A stretch of DNA of 64,000 nt from G963701675 sp963701675 (GTDB lineage: Bacteria; Planctomycetota; Planctomycetia; Gemmatales; Gemmataceae), in NCBI GenBank assembly GCA_963701675.1, contig OY969623.1:7316001-7380000 (forward strand), written 5' to 3'. The notes under the pieces are model-generated. The model saw only the letters and a list, made by a program, of their open reading frames with translations. It had not been told where the DNA came from and searched no databases. How positions within the stretch are numbered: position 1 is the first letter of the stretch; each line of letters begins with the position of its first letter. This document shows positions 46,096 to 55,353 of the stretch, piece by piece. The position numbers and the translations under genes were made by a program.

Positions 46096-48249
46096 TCACT
46101 CCCGAAACGCCTGGCCCGCCTCGTACATCTCCAAGCGCGCCTGCCTGGCTGGCCTCCTGTCCTCAGGTGACGAATCGACCGCTTGTGTCTGCCACTTGAC
46201 CGCCTCCTCAAAGGCACCGGTTTCGGCGAGGGCGGCGGCGAGCGTGTCGAGGCAATACGAGTTGTTCCATTCGGTCGCTTCGCAGGCCTTGTGGGCGAAG
46301 GTGACGGCGCGCGCACCGTCGCGGAGCCGGAAGTCCGTACAGGTAGCCAGGAACCAAGCCAGGCTGTTGCAAACCTGTGGTTCGTTCGGGGCGAGGCGGT
46401 GGGCGTCGGTCAGATCCTGAAGTGCTGCCGCCAGTTCCTTCAGTTCCTTGCGCACAGCGTAGCGGAAGTGATAAGCCATCGCGTCAGCGGGGTGGCGCTG
46501 TAAATGCTCCGTTAGGTCCGCCAGAGCGTCGTCCAATCGGCCTTGCCAATAGCGGGCCCGAGCCCGGACGACGTAACCGATACTACCTTCGGGCTGGACG
46601 CGGATAGCTTCGGTGCAGTCGGAGCAGGTTTGTTCCAGGTCGCCCAACGCCTCCGCTGCCGCGGCGCGACCGAGATAGCCTTGGGGGTCGTTCGGTCGCA
46701 AATCAAGAAGCTGCGTAAACACTTCGAACGCCCGACCAAAATTGCCGCGCCGTATCCACATTTCACCCAGGTATCCGGCGGCGGCTGCCGGGTGGTGGTG
46801 GCGAGCCTCGGCGAAGTCCGCCTCCGCCTCTGCTTCCTGAAACTGATCGTGGCGCGCGTCACCGCGGCGGCAGTAAACCAGTGCCGCCATCGGGTCGCCT
46901 TCGGCGGGTTCGTGTTCGGCCGATACCTGCTCTACCAGTTCGACGGCTCGATCGTAGTCGGCGAGGGCCGAGTCGAGCTGGGCCTTGCTTTGAGAGATTT
47001 GTGCGCGATGCAGATAGGGGAGAAACCATTTCGGTTCAAGCCGGATAGCCTCCGAAAAGTCTGCGAAGGCTTCGTCAAATCGGCCGAGCCGGCCGCGGAT
47101 CAGCCCGCGGCTGTTGTAGGCGGCGGCGTGAGCCGAATCGAGGTGTAGTGCCATCGAACAGTCGGCGAGCGCTTCGTCGGCTCTCCCGGCGCTATCCATG
47201 GCAATCGCCCGGATGAAGTAGATTCCCGCATGGCGGAGCCCGCAGTCGATGGCCGTTGAGCAATCGTCGGCAGACTCCCGCAAGCCGCCCATTTGGTAGT
47301 GGATCTGCGCGCGCAGGGCGTACGCTTCAGCCTGGTCTGGATCAAGTCCGAGAGCCTGCGTGCAAAGCTGCTGGGCCTCGGCGAGTTTTCCCTCCTGCGC
47401 GAGCTCTTGGGCCTTCAAACAGAGGTGCTGCGATTCCTTTTCGCGCGGGGACGAACCATTCTCTTCTTCGACAAAGATATTTCCCCCGCGCTGGTAGATC
47501 GCCTCAAGCCGGCCTGGATCGACTCCTTGGTTGTGTAGCCATTTGGTGAGCTGATCACCGGACTGGAGCTGGGCGTCGTGATACCACTGCTTCCAACGAA
47601 TCGCTCGGCCATGTTGCAGGCCGATGGTCGCGACGTGTTCCAGACCGGCATACAGCTCCATCGTCGGTCCGCCGAGGCAGGCGCAATGATTGAATGTGTC
47701 TGGGTCTTCGACAATCCGCAAGCACCTCGCCAAATCCCGAAGAGCCCTGGCATCACTAGTGTCCAACATTACTTTGCCACCCATCGCCCGGCCTTGAAAC
47801 ATCGGCCCGTCGAGTACGCAGACGCGCGTCACGGTCGGCAGCAAAGCGTCCAGGGCCCGTTGGGAGGGGTCGGACCCGTCGGTATCGCCGTAGTTGTAGT
47901 CGAAGGCATCGCGGTCCATGACGACCTGCATGTTATCTTGCTCAAACATAACCATCGGGGAATTCCCCATCTGCTGGACATTCGACGGCCGAGGCATCTT
48001 TGACCGACGCGTGCTGTCCGGTGGTGAACTGGCTGGGGGTGCCTTGAGCGCTTCGGGTAGTAATGTCCCACATCCCACACATCGGCCGTCCGCCCGCGTC
48101 TGACGGACGGTCGTACCACATCCAGGGCAGGGGGACAACTTCGGAGAATTCGTTTGCTCGGCGCGCGCATCCGCGGCGGCACGTTGGAGGGGAGTTCCGG
48201 ATTCGCGGCGCCGCGGTTTGCGGCGGAACAACCAATCGAATAGACCCAT
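46096..48249 (-). CDS. TPR-repeat protein with N-terminal zinc ribbon, 717 aa
   Basis: Intact frame from ATG 48249 (GLFDWLFRRKPRRRES). Residues about 40-63 form a CxxC...CxxC zinc ribbon (CPGCGTTVRQTRADGRCVGC). A region of about 170 residues follows (DALLPTVTRVCVLDGPMFQG, MELYAGLEHVATIGLQHG), resembling a domain found before TPRs in other planctomycete proteins. From about 285 on there are eleven or so TPR units (AQQLCTQALGLDPDQAEAYA, SMALHLDSAHAAAYNSRGLI, DLTEHLQRHPADAMAYH). The end AWFLATCTDFRLRDGARAV is typical of planctomycete TPR proteins. It is probably a cytoplasmic scaffold. Confidence 0.8.
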   Translation of the reverse strand: MGLFDWLFRRKPRRRESGTPLQRAAADARAEQTNSPKLSPCPGCGTTVRQTRADGRCVGCGTLLPEALKAPPASSPPDSTRRSKMPRPSNVQQMGNSPMVMFEQDNMQVVMDRDAFDYNYGDTDGSDPSQRALDALLPTVTRVCVLDGPMFQGRAMGGKVMLDTSDARALRDLARCLRIVEDPDTFNHCACLGGPTMELYAGLEHVATIGLQHGRAIRWKQWYHDAQLQSGDQLTKWLHNQGVDPGRLEAIYQRGGNIFVEEENGSSPREKESQHLCLKAQELAQEGKLAEAQQLCTQALGLDPDQAEAYALRAQIHYQMGGLRESADDCSTAIDCGLRHAGIYFIRAIAMDSAGRADEALADCSMALHLDSAHAAAYNSRGLIRGRLGRFDEAFADFSEAIRLEPKWFLPYLHRAQISQSKAQLDSALADYDRAVELVEQVSAEHEPAEGDPMAALVYCRRGDARHDQFQEAEAEADFAEARHHHPAAAAGYLGEMWIRRGNFGRAFEVFTQLLDLRPNDPQGYLGRAAAAEALGDLEQTCSDCTEAIRVQPEGSIGYVVRARARYWQGRLDDALADLTEHLQRHPADAMAYHFRYAVRKELKELAAALQDLTDAHRLAPNEPQVCNSLAWFLATCTDFRLRDGARAVTFAHKACEATEWNNSYCLDTLAAALAETGAFEEAVKWQTQAVDSSPEDRRPARQARLEMYEAGQAFRE

Positions 48250-48755
48250 GTGTCATATACTCTGATTCACGGACGCGCACGCTCTTTCGGTTTTCTGCAT
48301 TATCCGTCGGTTCGGATTGTCGGTTTCAAATTGATCGCAAATCGCTTCGAACTGCTGCGCGGTAGAGTCGGTCGTTCGAAGTCCCTGTCGCAGTTGTCAA
48401 TAGGCGGGCTGGGTGAGGTGGTGTAGCTGACTTTGCCACCTGGACTGACTGTCTTACCACTCACATGAACTACGCACGCGGTCACCAAACGTCGTATCAA
48501 ACACTCGGTCAAAGTGCTTCGTGAACAATCAGGCTCGAAATGGAGTCCGCCTTCCGCGGTCCCGAAGCTGATGAGATTCCCCGGACAAGCCGCCACGCGA
48601 AGGTCCTGGATGCCGTCTTCTGGGGTATAAAGAAATGGATGGTTCGAATTGGCCAAAAACCAAACTTGCAAACTCAAGTGGGATCCCTATTTGCACATCG
48701 GCTGAGTTCCTTTACCGTACTGCCTCCATTGTAAGACCATCCCAATCGCCTGTCT
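48250..48755. other. Intergenic stretch with 64-bp repeat
   Basis: About 500 bases without a supported gene. A minus-strand frame at 48300-48677 is open but has chance-like composition. The only notable structure is the 64-bp repeat at 48642-48705. The upstream region of the TPR gene must lie at 48250-48400, but no promoter was identified with confidence. Confidence 0.4.
48642..48705. repeat. 64-bp intergenic repeat, copy 2
   Basis: Partner of 15587-15650 (about 51 of 64 identical, same orientation). It lies about 50 bases past the stop of the BNR-repeat gene at 48756. Confidence 0.5.
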
Positions 48756-50642
48756 TTACAGCCTGTTAAAGAAGACGTCTTGTCTTGGTGCGGTGAAGCG
48801 GGAGTCAGTCCAAATCGCCAGGCCTCCGCGAGGTGATGCAGCAATTTGCATATCGCCTGGTCCGTAGATGCCAACGCTCCCTTGTCCTGGAGGGACCCCT
48901 ACATTTAGCCGCCGGGACGACGGAAGCCAACTCAACCCTTGGTCATTCGATCGGTTGCCATAGATGTCGGGTGCATTAGAGCCATTTCGATAGTCCTGCC
49001 AGATGACATAAACCTGCGTGCCCTCAGCGCTGATTCGAGGCGAATCCACCTGCATTCCCGGAGCGACACCTGTGCTGATGAACTCTATGGCGGAACCATC
49101 CAAGGTGCGTGAGAAGTAGATTCCGCCGGGCGACCCGATCGCGACCACGTAAACCCTATTCCCGAAAGTTGCGATTCGGGGTAAGGAGACGTACATGTTT
49201 CCGAACGGCTGCTTTTGGGAAGAAAGCCAAGTCGCTCCGTAATCAGTCGAGCCGTTGTAGTATGTAATCCCACTTGAGTGATCGACCCAAATAGCGGAAA
49301 TCCCAGGACCATACGGAATCGGGCACCCGGAATAGGACGTGGAGTTAGCCGAGAGTTGGACTCCGTAGTATTTCGAGGTTGAAGTGTTGAGCGTCGTTGA
49401 GCTGAACGACCAAGTTTGGCCGAAGTCAGTCGACCGTTTGAGGACAATGTCAGTTTTGGGGCCGTTCGTTACCTCATACGCCACATACACATAGTTCGCC
49501 AATGCGGCAATTGCTGGGGCTCCGACGAATTGTGGATTGGTAGACGGATGGCTTTCAAGCGTCGTGATCGACCAGGTCAGACCTGCATCGCTTGAAACCG
49601 CGTAATAGATGGCGCTTCCCGAGCAGTTGGTGGGATTGCACGCCGGCCCTTCCCACGCGAGGTGGACCTTGTTTCCAAGGCTGGTGAGGCGAAACTGCCC
49701 GGCCAACGGATGAAGGGAATCACCGACTTGGATGTCGGTAGTACTTAGCCACGACACTCCATTGGTCGACGTGCTGTTGAAAAAGATGCTTCCCTGATTT
49801 CGAGTGTCCTTCCAAGCAACGTAAGCGGTATTGCCCGACGCAGCAACCTGCGGATCGGTCGCCGAATTGTTCGCCGGGGGACCGTGGTCGGCCTGTACCG
49901 GAGTTGCCCAAGTTGCACCGGAGTTCGTCGAAGCCGTGAAGTAGATATGCCAAAAGTTATTCAAGTTAATATTTGACCAAACCGCGTATGAGCCGCTTCC
50001 CGAGTCGGCAATTTGAATCCCTATTGGAAAGGTGGATCCCTGGTTATTGTTTGTGTTCAACCTGATTTCTTTGCTACCAAAGGGGATCCACGTGGGACAA
50101 ACTGAAATGGCGTAGCCGGGAACTTGCAGCATGCGGTTAGGCCCGGATGAAGTAACAGAACCGTTGGGCGACGTGAAAGCCGTCGTATCATGCGAGGCGA
50201 ATGAATGGCCGAGGTGTGGTTGAGAGTGAGCTAACGGTGAACGGAACTTTTTCGAATCAGTCATCGAATCGAGAATTGCCGAATCGTAGGCAGAAGTCAG
50301 GTTCGGGGAAACGGGCGAGTCCCCGAGTTCCGAACCACGGGACAAATTCAGGCGAATACTCTGAGTTTCCGCGTCGCTGGCTTCGGCTTGAGCGATCCGT
50401 CCAGCATCAACGACTGTATTAGCCGTTACTTCCGTTGACCGCCATTGCAGCGCTGGAAGCTCACCAATTGCGGCTTGAAGTGGATCCGGCGTCGGAAGCA
50501 GGCTTGGCGCAACAGCTAAACCCAGATCTAACGAAAGAAATGAGCCGGCCGCCAGCCGGTTCTCTAGTTCTTCCAACGATGGTCGGACTAGAATCCTGGA
50601 GCGGGGATTCCACGGAATATGGATGGAAAGATGGTGTTGCAT
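48756..50642 (-). CDS. Secreted BNR/sialidase-type beta-propeller protein, 628 aa
   Basis: ATG 50642 opens with an LEELENRLAAGSF exported-protein motif. After about 150 low-complexity residues there is a six-bladed-propeller pattern with Asp-box (BNR) motifs: STNSGATWATPVQ, SSDAGLTWSITTL, STDFGQTWSFSST, STDYGATWLSSQ, SNDQGLSWLPSSR. Strands such as TAYVAWKDTRNQG, QVYVIWQDYRNGS and GLAIWTDSRF alternate with them. The Asp-box structure is clear, but the catalytic Arg triad of true sialidases was not identified, so it may be binding-only. It is probably surface exposed. The gene is intact. Confidence 0.8.
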   Translation of the reverse strand: MQHHLSIHIPWNPRSRILVRPSLEELENRLAAGSFLSLDLGLAVAPSLLPTPDPLQAAIGELPALQWRSTEVTANTVVDAGRIAQAEASDAETQSIRLNLSRGSELGDSPVSPNLTSAYDSAILDSMTDSKKFRSPLAHSQPHLGHSFASHDTTAFTSPNGSVTSSGPNRMLQVPGYAISVCPTWIPFGSKEIRLNTNNNQGSTFPIGIQIADSGSGSYAVWSNINLNNFWHIYFTASTNSGATWATPVQADHGPPANNSATDPQVAASGNTAYVAWKDTRNQGSIFFNSTSTNGVSWLSTTDIQVGDSLHPLAGQFRLTSLGNKVHLAWEGPACNPTNCSGSAIYYAVSSDAGLTWSITTLESHPSTNPQFVGAPAIAALANYVYVAYEVTNGPKTDIVLKRSTDFGQTWSFSSTTLNTSTSKYYGVQLSANSTSYSGCPIPYGPGISAIWVDHSSGITYYNGSTDYGATWLSSQKQPFGNMYVSLPRIATFGNRVYVVAIGSPGGIYFSRTLDGSAIEFISTGVAPGMQVDSPRISAEGTQVYVIWQDYRNGSNAPDIYGNRSNDQGLSWLPSSRRLNVGVPPGQGSVGIYGPGDMQIAASPRGGLAIWTDSRFTAPRQDVFFNRL

Positions 50643-50744
50643 GGCGAAACTCTTTGCGACTTACGGGTCTTGATGTACCACAATTCGCGCGCCGCACGTT
50701 CACTGTCGGAGCGCCGGCATCGCATGTAACCGAGGTGTGTCGAT

Positions 50745-50930
50745 TCGTGATGCTGCCGGTAGCGATAATCGTTGCCGGAGCTAGTCAGCTCTCAAGGCCT
50801 GTCGTATTTCCGCTACCTTGATAAGCACCCGGCGTCTCAAAAACAGAAAAGAAAAATGACAATCCCCTGGCGGCGATGAAATGCTGAATCCAAGCGATGT
50901 ACCATGCCTCTGGTCGTCGGTGTCACAACG
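50745..50930. repeat. Duplicate of the LEALEGR gene 5' end and shared upstream element (copy B)
   Basis: 50745-50790 repeats coding bases from the start of the gene at 44524-45279 (GATAATCGTTGCCGGAGCTA is shared). 50802-50930 repeats the element at 45317-45445 almost base for base (TACCTTGATAAGCAC, AAAAACAGAAAAGAAAAATG). The coding part is truncated and dead. With the SBBP fragment at 45505-45745 this shows that a block of the order [LEALEGR 5' end - upstream element - SBBP 3' end] exists twice. 50931-51139 holds nothing else. Confidence 0.7.
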
Positions 50931-51139
50931 GCAGTAGTCCAAGGAAGATGCATCAACTATTCAACGTCAAGAATGGAATTGAACGGATAAGCGTTGGCGA
51001 CACATCAGTGGGGGTGCGTTGATTTGCACACTTCAATGAGGCCGGAAGGAACCGACGCGCATTTGCCGAGCGCGGGCTTCTGCATCACTTCTGAACACGT
51101 GGGCCGGCACGCCCCACACTTGTCAACAATCCTCGTCCG

Positions 51140-53785
51140 TCAAAGGCCCTTCAACTTTGACACAAAGACTTCGGCAAGGCCGTTATACGTAGTGTCGAAC
51201 GCGCCCGGCGTGGTCGGGAAGTCGGACGACGCCGTTGAACCCGTCACATAGGCGGCGCCCGGCCGGTCCACCGCCATACCGTAGCCGATGTCATCCGCGA
51301 AGCCGCCGAGGTAGGTCGAATAGACGAGACCGGTACCGCCCGCATTCAACTTGGTGACAAAGGCGTCTGTCACTCCGCCGCCAAAACCGGTCTGAAAACC
51401 GCCGGGTGTGGGAAAATCGAAAGAAGACGTAGACCCGGTTACGAGCGCGTTGCCGTTGCGGTCGATGCCAATCCCTCGGCCATATTCCTCACCGCTGCCT
51501 CCGAGGAACGTCGAGTACACGAGATCGGAGCCATCCGGTTTCAGCTTCGTCATGAAGGCATCACTTGGACCGCTCAAAACCGTGTCGAAGGCGCCGGACG
51601 TGGTCGGAAAGTTGGCGGATTCAGCAATTCCCGTCACGTATGCGTTGCCGTTGCGGTTGACTGCGATACCAGAGCCGTTTGCGGCCGGACCGAGGTATGT
51701 GGAATATTCAAGGCCGGAGCCCGCGGCGTTAAGCTTGGTGACAAAGGCGTCCCCCGAGTTGCCGGTGGTTTGGAACGCACCGGGTGTAGTAGGAAAATCG
51801 GTGGAGTTTGTAAACCCTGTCACGTACGCATTGCTATTGCGGTCGACAGCGATATCAAAAGCCTGATCGCTGCCGGATCCCCCCAAGTAGGTTGAATACA
51901 CTAACGAAGCGGTTCCCAAGGCGGTCGGATCGATCTTCGACACGAACCCGTCAAAGAGGCCTCCGTTGTGTGTGGTGTCGTAGGAGCCCGGCTTGGTCGG
52001 AAAGTCTGTTGAATAAGCAATTCCCGTGACATACGCATTGCGGTCGCGGTCCAGCGCAATCGCGTTTCCATAGTCCGGACCGGTGCCGCCAATACCCGAA
52101 CCGCCGAGATAAGTGGAATAGAGCAGGCTGGCGCCGTTGGCCGCGAGTTTCGTCACGAATGCGTTTTGCGCACCGTTCCACGACGTGTCGTATGCGCCAG
52201 TCGTGGTGGGAAAATCGACCGAGCCGTCGGTCGAACCGGTGACGTAGGCGTTTCCGCTGCCATCGACGGCGATGCCGAGGCCCTGGTCCAGGCCCGATCC
52301 GCCGAGGTACGTCGAGTAGACCAAGCCGGAGCCGTCGGCCGTGAACTTCGTTACGAAGGCGTCGAAATTGTTGTAAATGGTGTCCCATGCCCCGAAGGTC
52401 GTCGGGAAGGTGAAATCGGCGACCAATCCGGTGACGTAAGTGTTCTGGGCCTGGTCGACGGCGACGGCGAATCCCAGTTCATCGCCGACATCGCCGAGAA
52501 AGGTAGAGTAGTTGAGCACTACCGGATCAATGACCAGAGGCCGACTCGCATCATACGCGCCAAGCTCGAAGTTCACCCGTGTCCCTTCAACCTCATAACC
52601 GCTCGCTACGGGTCGCCGTAAGTTGCCCTCCTCCTGATACGTCACCGGGTTCGCCTGCACCAGGTCGCCGGCCGCGGTGTGCACGACCAAGTCGCCCCGC
52701 GGATTGATGTCCAATTCTTCCGCGCCCGCAAAATTCAATGTAATCGCCTTCGGATCCGCCCCTGCCGAAACCACAAAGTCGTACTCCAATTGCCCCTGGT
52801 TGCTGTAGAAAACCAGGTCTATCCCCGGATACACGCCGCGATACTGGACCTTCGAGAACGTCGGGATGTTCGCATGCCACTGGCCCGGGTCGTTGCCGAT
52901 GTAGTAATTGGCGATTCCGGGCAACAGATCGGCGCCGGTGATTTGTGCGTGGCCGTTAGCGCCGACCAACTGCATTCGGACAACCGTCGGCGCTTCGCTT
53001 TCCTCGGACACAACCGGAAGACCACCAAGTTGCTGCATAGCGTGAGGAGATACCAAATTCTGAATTCTGGATTCTGAATTCTTCGTCGAGACCATCACCG
53101 CTTCGGTCGCGGTCAGAAATAGCGTGTAGCCGGAAGTGCGAGCCAGGAATTTGACCTGCGCGTCGGTTTGGCCGTAGTTCGGTTCGAACTGGATCGGCAG
53201 TTGGCTGTATGGTTGTACGACTTTATCCTCGTCTACCAACGCGGGAGTCTCCGTCGGCGCAACCGTGGCGGCGGCGAGTGCGGGTATCTGAGCTTGGCGC
53301 ACATCGATGGGATTCGCCGCCACGCTTGCCGCCGGCGAGTACATCGTCGCGATTCTCGGCGAGGATGACATGGCCGCCGTTGTAATACTCGGCGCCGACA
53401 GTGCGCTTGCAGACGACAGGGCGCGAATTCTCCGCACAGGCCTTTCGCTTTCCAATTCGGACGACGAACCACGTTCGTCGGATGATCCTGACTGCATGTC
53501 CCGCGCTCGGTGGACGACCGCGGTCCTTCCGGCACCACCTGATTCACCTGAGAGTACCGCGAGACCATCGGTTGTTGCTTCAGCACTAGCGAAGTTGTGA
53601 ACGGGCGACTCCGATATCGTTGCTAGTGCCGGCAAATCGGGCGTCGCGACCGCACGGCTGACCAAAATACCCATCGAAGCATCGCCGGGAGGTAGGCGGT
53701 CTTCGAGGACTTCCAATCTGGGACTCTCCTGAATTGGCCAGCGGCCGGCGTGAACAGACAGTTGAGAAGGGTTTTTTCTCTTCAT
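51140..53785 (-). CDS. Secreted SBBP-repeat beta-propeller protein, 881 aa
   Basis: ATG 53785 lies behind TTTTAGGAG. LEVLEDRLPPGDA is the exported-protein motif. A conserved N-domain follows (QPYSQLPIQFEPNYGQTDAQ, LFLTATEAVMVS, IANYYIGNDPGQWHANIP, YPGIDLVFYSNQGQLEYDFV). The last 460 residues contain eight or nine SBBP repeats with YSTYLGGSGSDQAFDIAVD, AYVTGFTNSTDFPTTPGAF and DAFVTKLNAAGSGL. Such proteins are predicted exported propellers. The last repeat ends KGL with no sorting tail. The 3' end has been copied to 45505-45745. Confidence 0.85.
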   Translation of the reverse strand: MKRKNPSQLSVHAGRWPIQESPRLEVLEDRLPPGDASMGILVSRAVATPDLPALATISESPVHNFASAEATTDGLAVLSGESGGAGRTAVVHRARDMQSGSSDERGSSSELESERPVRRIRALSSASALSAPSITTAAMSSSPRIATMYSPAASVAANPIDVRQAQIPALAAATVAPTETPALVDEDKVVQPYSQLPIQFEPNYGQTDAQVKFLARTSGYTLFLTATEAVMVSTKNSESRIQNLVSPHAMQQLGGLPVVSEESEAPTVVRMQLVGANGHAQITGADLLPGIANYYIGNDPGQWHANIPTFSKVQYRGVYPGIDLVFYSNQGQLEYDFVVSAGADPKAITLNFAGAEELDINPRGDLVVHTAAGDLVQANPVTYQEEGNLRRPVASGYEVEGTRVNFELGAYDASRPLVIDPVVLNYSTFLGDVGDELGFAVAVDQAQNTYVTGLVADFTFPTTFGAWDTIYNNFDAFVTKFTADGSGLVYSTYLGGSGLDQGLGIAVDGSGNAYVTGSTDGSVDFPTTTGAYDTSWNGAQNAFVTKLAANGASLLYSTYLGGSGIGGTGPDYGNAIALDRDRNAYVTGIAYSTDFPTKPGSYDTTHNGGLFDGFVSKIDPTALGTASLVYSTYLGGSGSDQAFDIAVDRNSNAYVTGFTNSTDFPTTPGAFQTTGNSGDAFVTKLNAAGSGLEYSTYLGPAANGSGIAVNRNGNAYVTGIAESANFPTTSGAFDTVLSGPSDAFMTKLKPDGSDLVYSTFLGGSGEEYGRGIGIDRNGNALVTGSTSSFDFPTPGGFQTGFGGGVTDAFVTKLNAGGTGLVYSTYLGGFADDIGYGMAVDRPGAAYVTGSTASSDFPTTPGAFDTTYNGLAEVFVSKLKGL

Positions 53786-53964
53786 GGGCCACTCCTAAAA
53801 GAGATGTTGAATGGGGAGAGAACCAACGACGCAATCTTGATGTTATGCCAGCAGGACTAATCAGCCAGGCCCATTCCCACCGCTTCGCCGCCAGGACTGA
53901 GGTAGGAGGCGCAGAACTCCTGTTCACCATCTCGCAAAAGGGGGAGGGCCGGAAACGTGCGAAG

Positions 53965-54459
53965 TCAACAGCGCACACTATTTAGGCAATTGTCCGTTGA
54001 GGTGTCGTCTCCGTTTCCTCCATCGAGCCAGTCGATTCCGTTATTGCCATTGAGCCAGTCAGCGCCCGAGCCGCCGTCAAGCGTATCGTTGCCCTCTGCG
54101 CCGCCGAGAAAACGATGCCCGTTGCCCCCCGTAAATGACTGTCGTGGCCGTTTCCGCCGAAGAGATTGTCGTTGCCGCCAAAGCCATCGATGGTCCAGTT
54201 TTGTTAGGTGTATCCGCTTGGTGCGTGGAATGTGTCCGTGTGATTGGTGCCAAACCAAGAGTTGGGCGCCATGCGGTAAAACTCCTAAGGATAAAGGGTT
54301 GGATTGACCACGACTGGTTCCGTGAGATGGTTGATCGTCGCTTAAACTCCCAAATGCGAAGGGCAGCCTCATACAGCGTGCAAGCCTCTCCCGGGCTGTC
54401 AGTGCTGGGTTACGACCCAGCGGTCCACTCATCGATCCACCGTCAAGTGAATCGTTCAA
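53965..54459 (-). pseudogene. Broken RTX/hemolysin-type calcium-binding repeat protein
   Basis: The C-terminal frame reads GGAEGNDTLDGGSGADWLNG, NNGIDWLDGGNGDDTS, typical GGxGxDxL nonapeptide repeats. Immediately upstream another frame gives TIDGFGGNDNLFGGNGHD, so at least one indel separates them. Between 54200 and 54459 the frames are not convincing apart from NDSLDGGS. The rest of the protein is absent. It ends close to the SBBP gene start, and its upstream region is the shared element near 54560. Confidence 0.6.
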
Positions 54460-54559
54460 GCTGTCGCTTGTCTCTTTCTTCCCGTCCCCACATTTTTCAT
54501 TCGACTTTTTTCAACTCCGTTGGCACAGAGCGAGCGCAGGTGCTTACAATGCACGTGAA

Positions 54560-54690
54560 TGAACCTTTCCGTTACCTTGATAAGCATGCGATATCGAAAA
54601 AATGGAAAGGAAAAATAAGAGTTTGTCCAATACCTAGTGTTCGCAAATTTGCCAATGATCGTATGACCAGTCCTTTGGGTCGCCGGAGTC
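54560..54690. promoter_or_regulatory. Shared upstream element, copy C (divergent region before ECF sigma factor)
   Basis: TTTCCGTTACCTTGATAAGC (54567-54586) followed by an A-rich run (AAAAATGGAAAGGAAAAATA) and GGGTCGCCGGAGTC near 54676 match the copies at 45.3 and 50.8 kb. It lies between the divergent RTX remnant (-) and the ECF sigma factor (+, 54697), so it probably drives both. Confidence 0.5.
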
Positions 54691-54696
54691 GCCTGC

Positions 54697-55317
54697 ATGC
54701 AAGGTGAATCAACTACTGAATTGCAGCACTGGATCGAGCGGATGAACGCGGGCGACGCGGCTGCCCGGGACGCGTTGATTGTTCACACCCGGACTCGCAT
54801 GGTGAAGCTCGTTCGCAAAATGCTGCCCGGCTATCGTGCGGTCCACGATCGTGATGGCAGCAGTGACGTGGCGGACAATGCGCTACTTCGTTTGCTCAAA
54901 GCTGTCAAGAAGGTCCGCGCGACTTCAGCGGCGGCATTTCTTGGCTTGGCATTTCTTCAAGTTCGTCGAGAGCTACTCACGTTAGCCGAGCGCTATGAGA
55001 AACAGCGCTACGCCGAGCAGCGATACGTTCGCTCACGCAAGAAGGGCGCCAAGAAGCCGCGTGACCATAGCTCTGGCGACCAGCCGGATGCTCCCGATAC
55101 CACGCAAGATCCTCAGCGGCTAACGTCTTGGAGCGAGTTTCACCGGCAGGTCGGCCAATTACCAGAAGAGGAAAGAATCATTTTTGAGCTGCGCTGGTAT
55201 GGCGGGCTAACACAAGAGGCGGCTGCGGCAATCTTGCATATCTCGGTTCCAACCCTACGCAAGCGGTTCATGCGGGCGAAACTCCGATTAAAAGACTATC
55301 TGGATGGAGGGCTTTGA
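54697..55317 (+). CDS. ECF-type RNA polymerase sigma factor, 206 aa
   Basis: ATG 54697. Region 2 is at about 10-90 (LQHWIERMNAGDAAARDALI, GSSDVADNALLRLLKAVKKV). A charged linker follows (AEQRYVRSRKKGAKKPRD), then region 4 with a helix-turn-helix (LPEEERIIFELRWYGGLTQE, AAAAILHISVPTLRKRFMRA). Size and order fit planctomycete ECF factors. It is followed after 36 bases by a kinase gene, the common sigma/kinase pairing. It differs clearly from the sigma factor at 19358-19976. The gene is intact. Confidence 0.9.
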   Translation: MQGESTTELQHWIERMNAGDAAARDALIVHTRTRMVKLVRKMLPGYRAVHDRDGSSDVADNALLRLLKAVKKVRATSAAAFLGLAFLQVRRELLTLAERYEKQRYAEQRYVRSRKKGAKKPRDHSSGDQPDAPDTTQDPQRLTSWSEFHRQVGQLPEEERIIFELRWYGGLTQEAAAAILHISVPTLRKRFMRAKLRLKDYLDGGL

Positions 55318-55353
55318 CCGATTCCCCCTTCCAGTTCTAGGGAGAACTGCGAT

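Noticed and set aside
48300..48677. Minus-strand 125-codon frame
   Set aside because: Composition is chance-like, there is no ribosome binding site, and it overlaps the region that must hold the TPR gene promoter.
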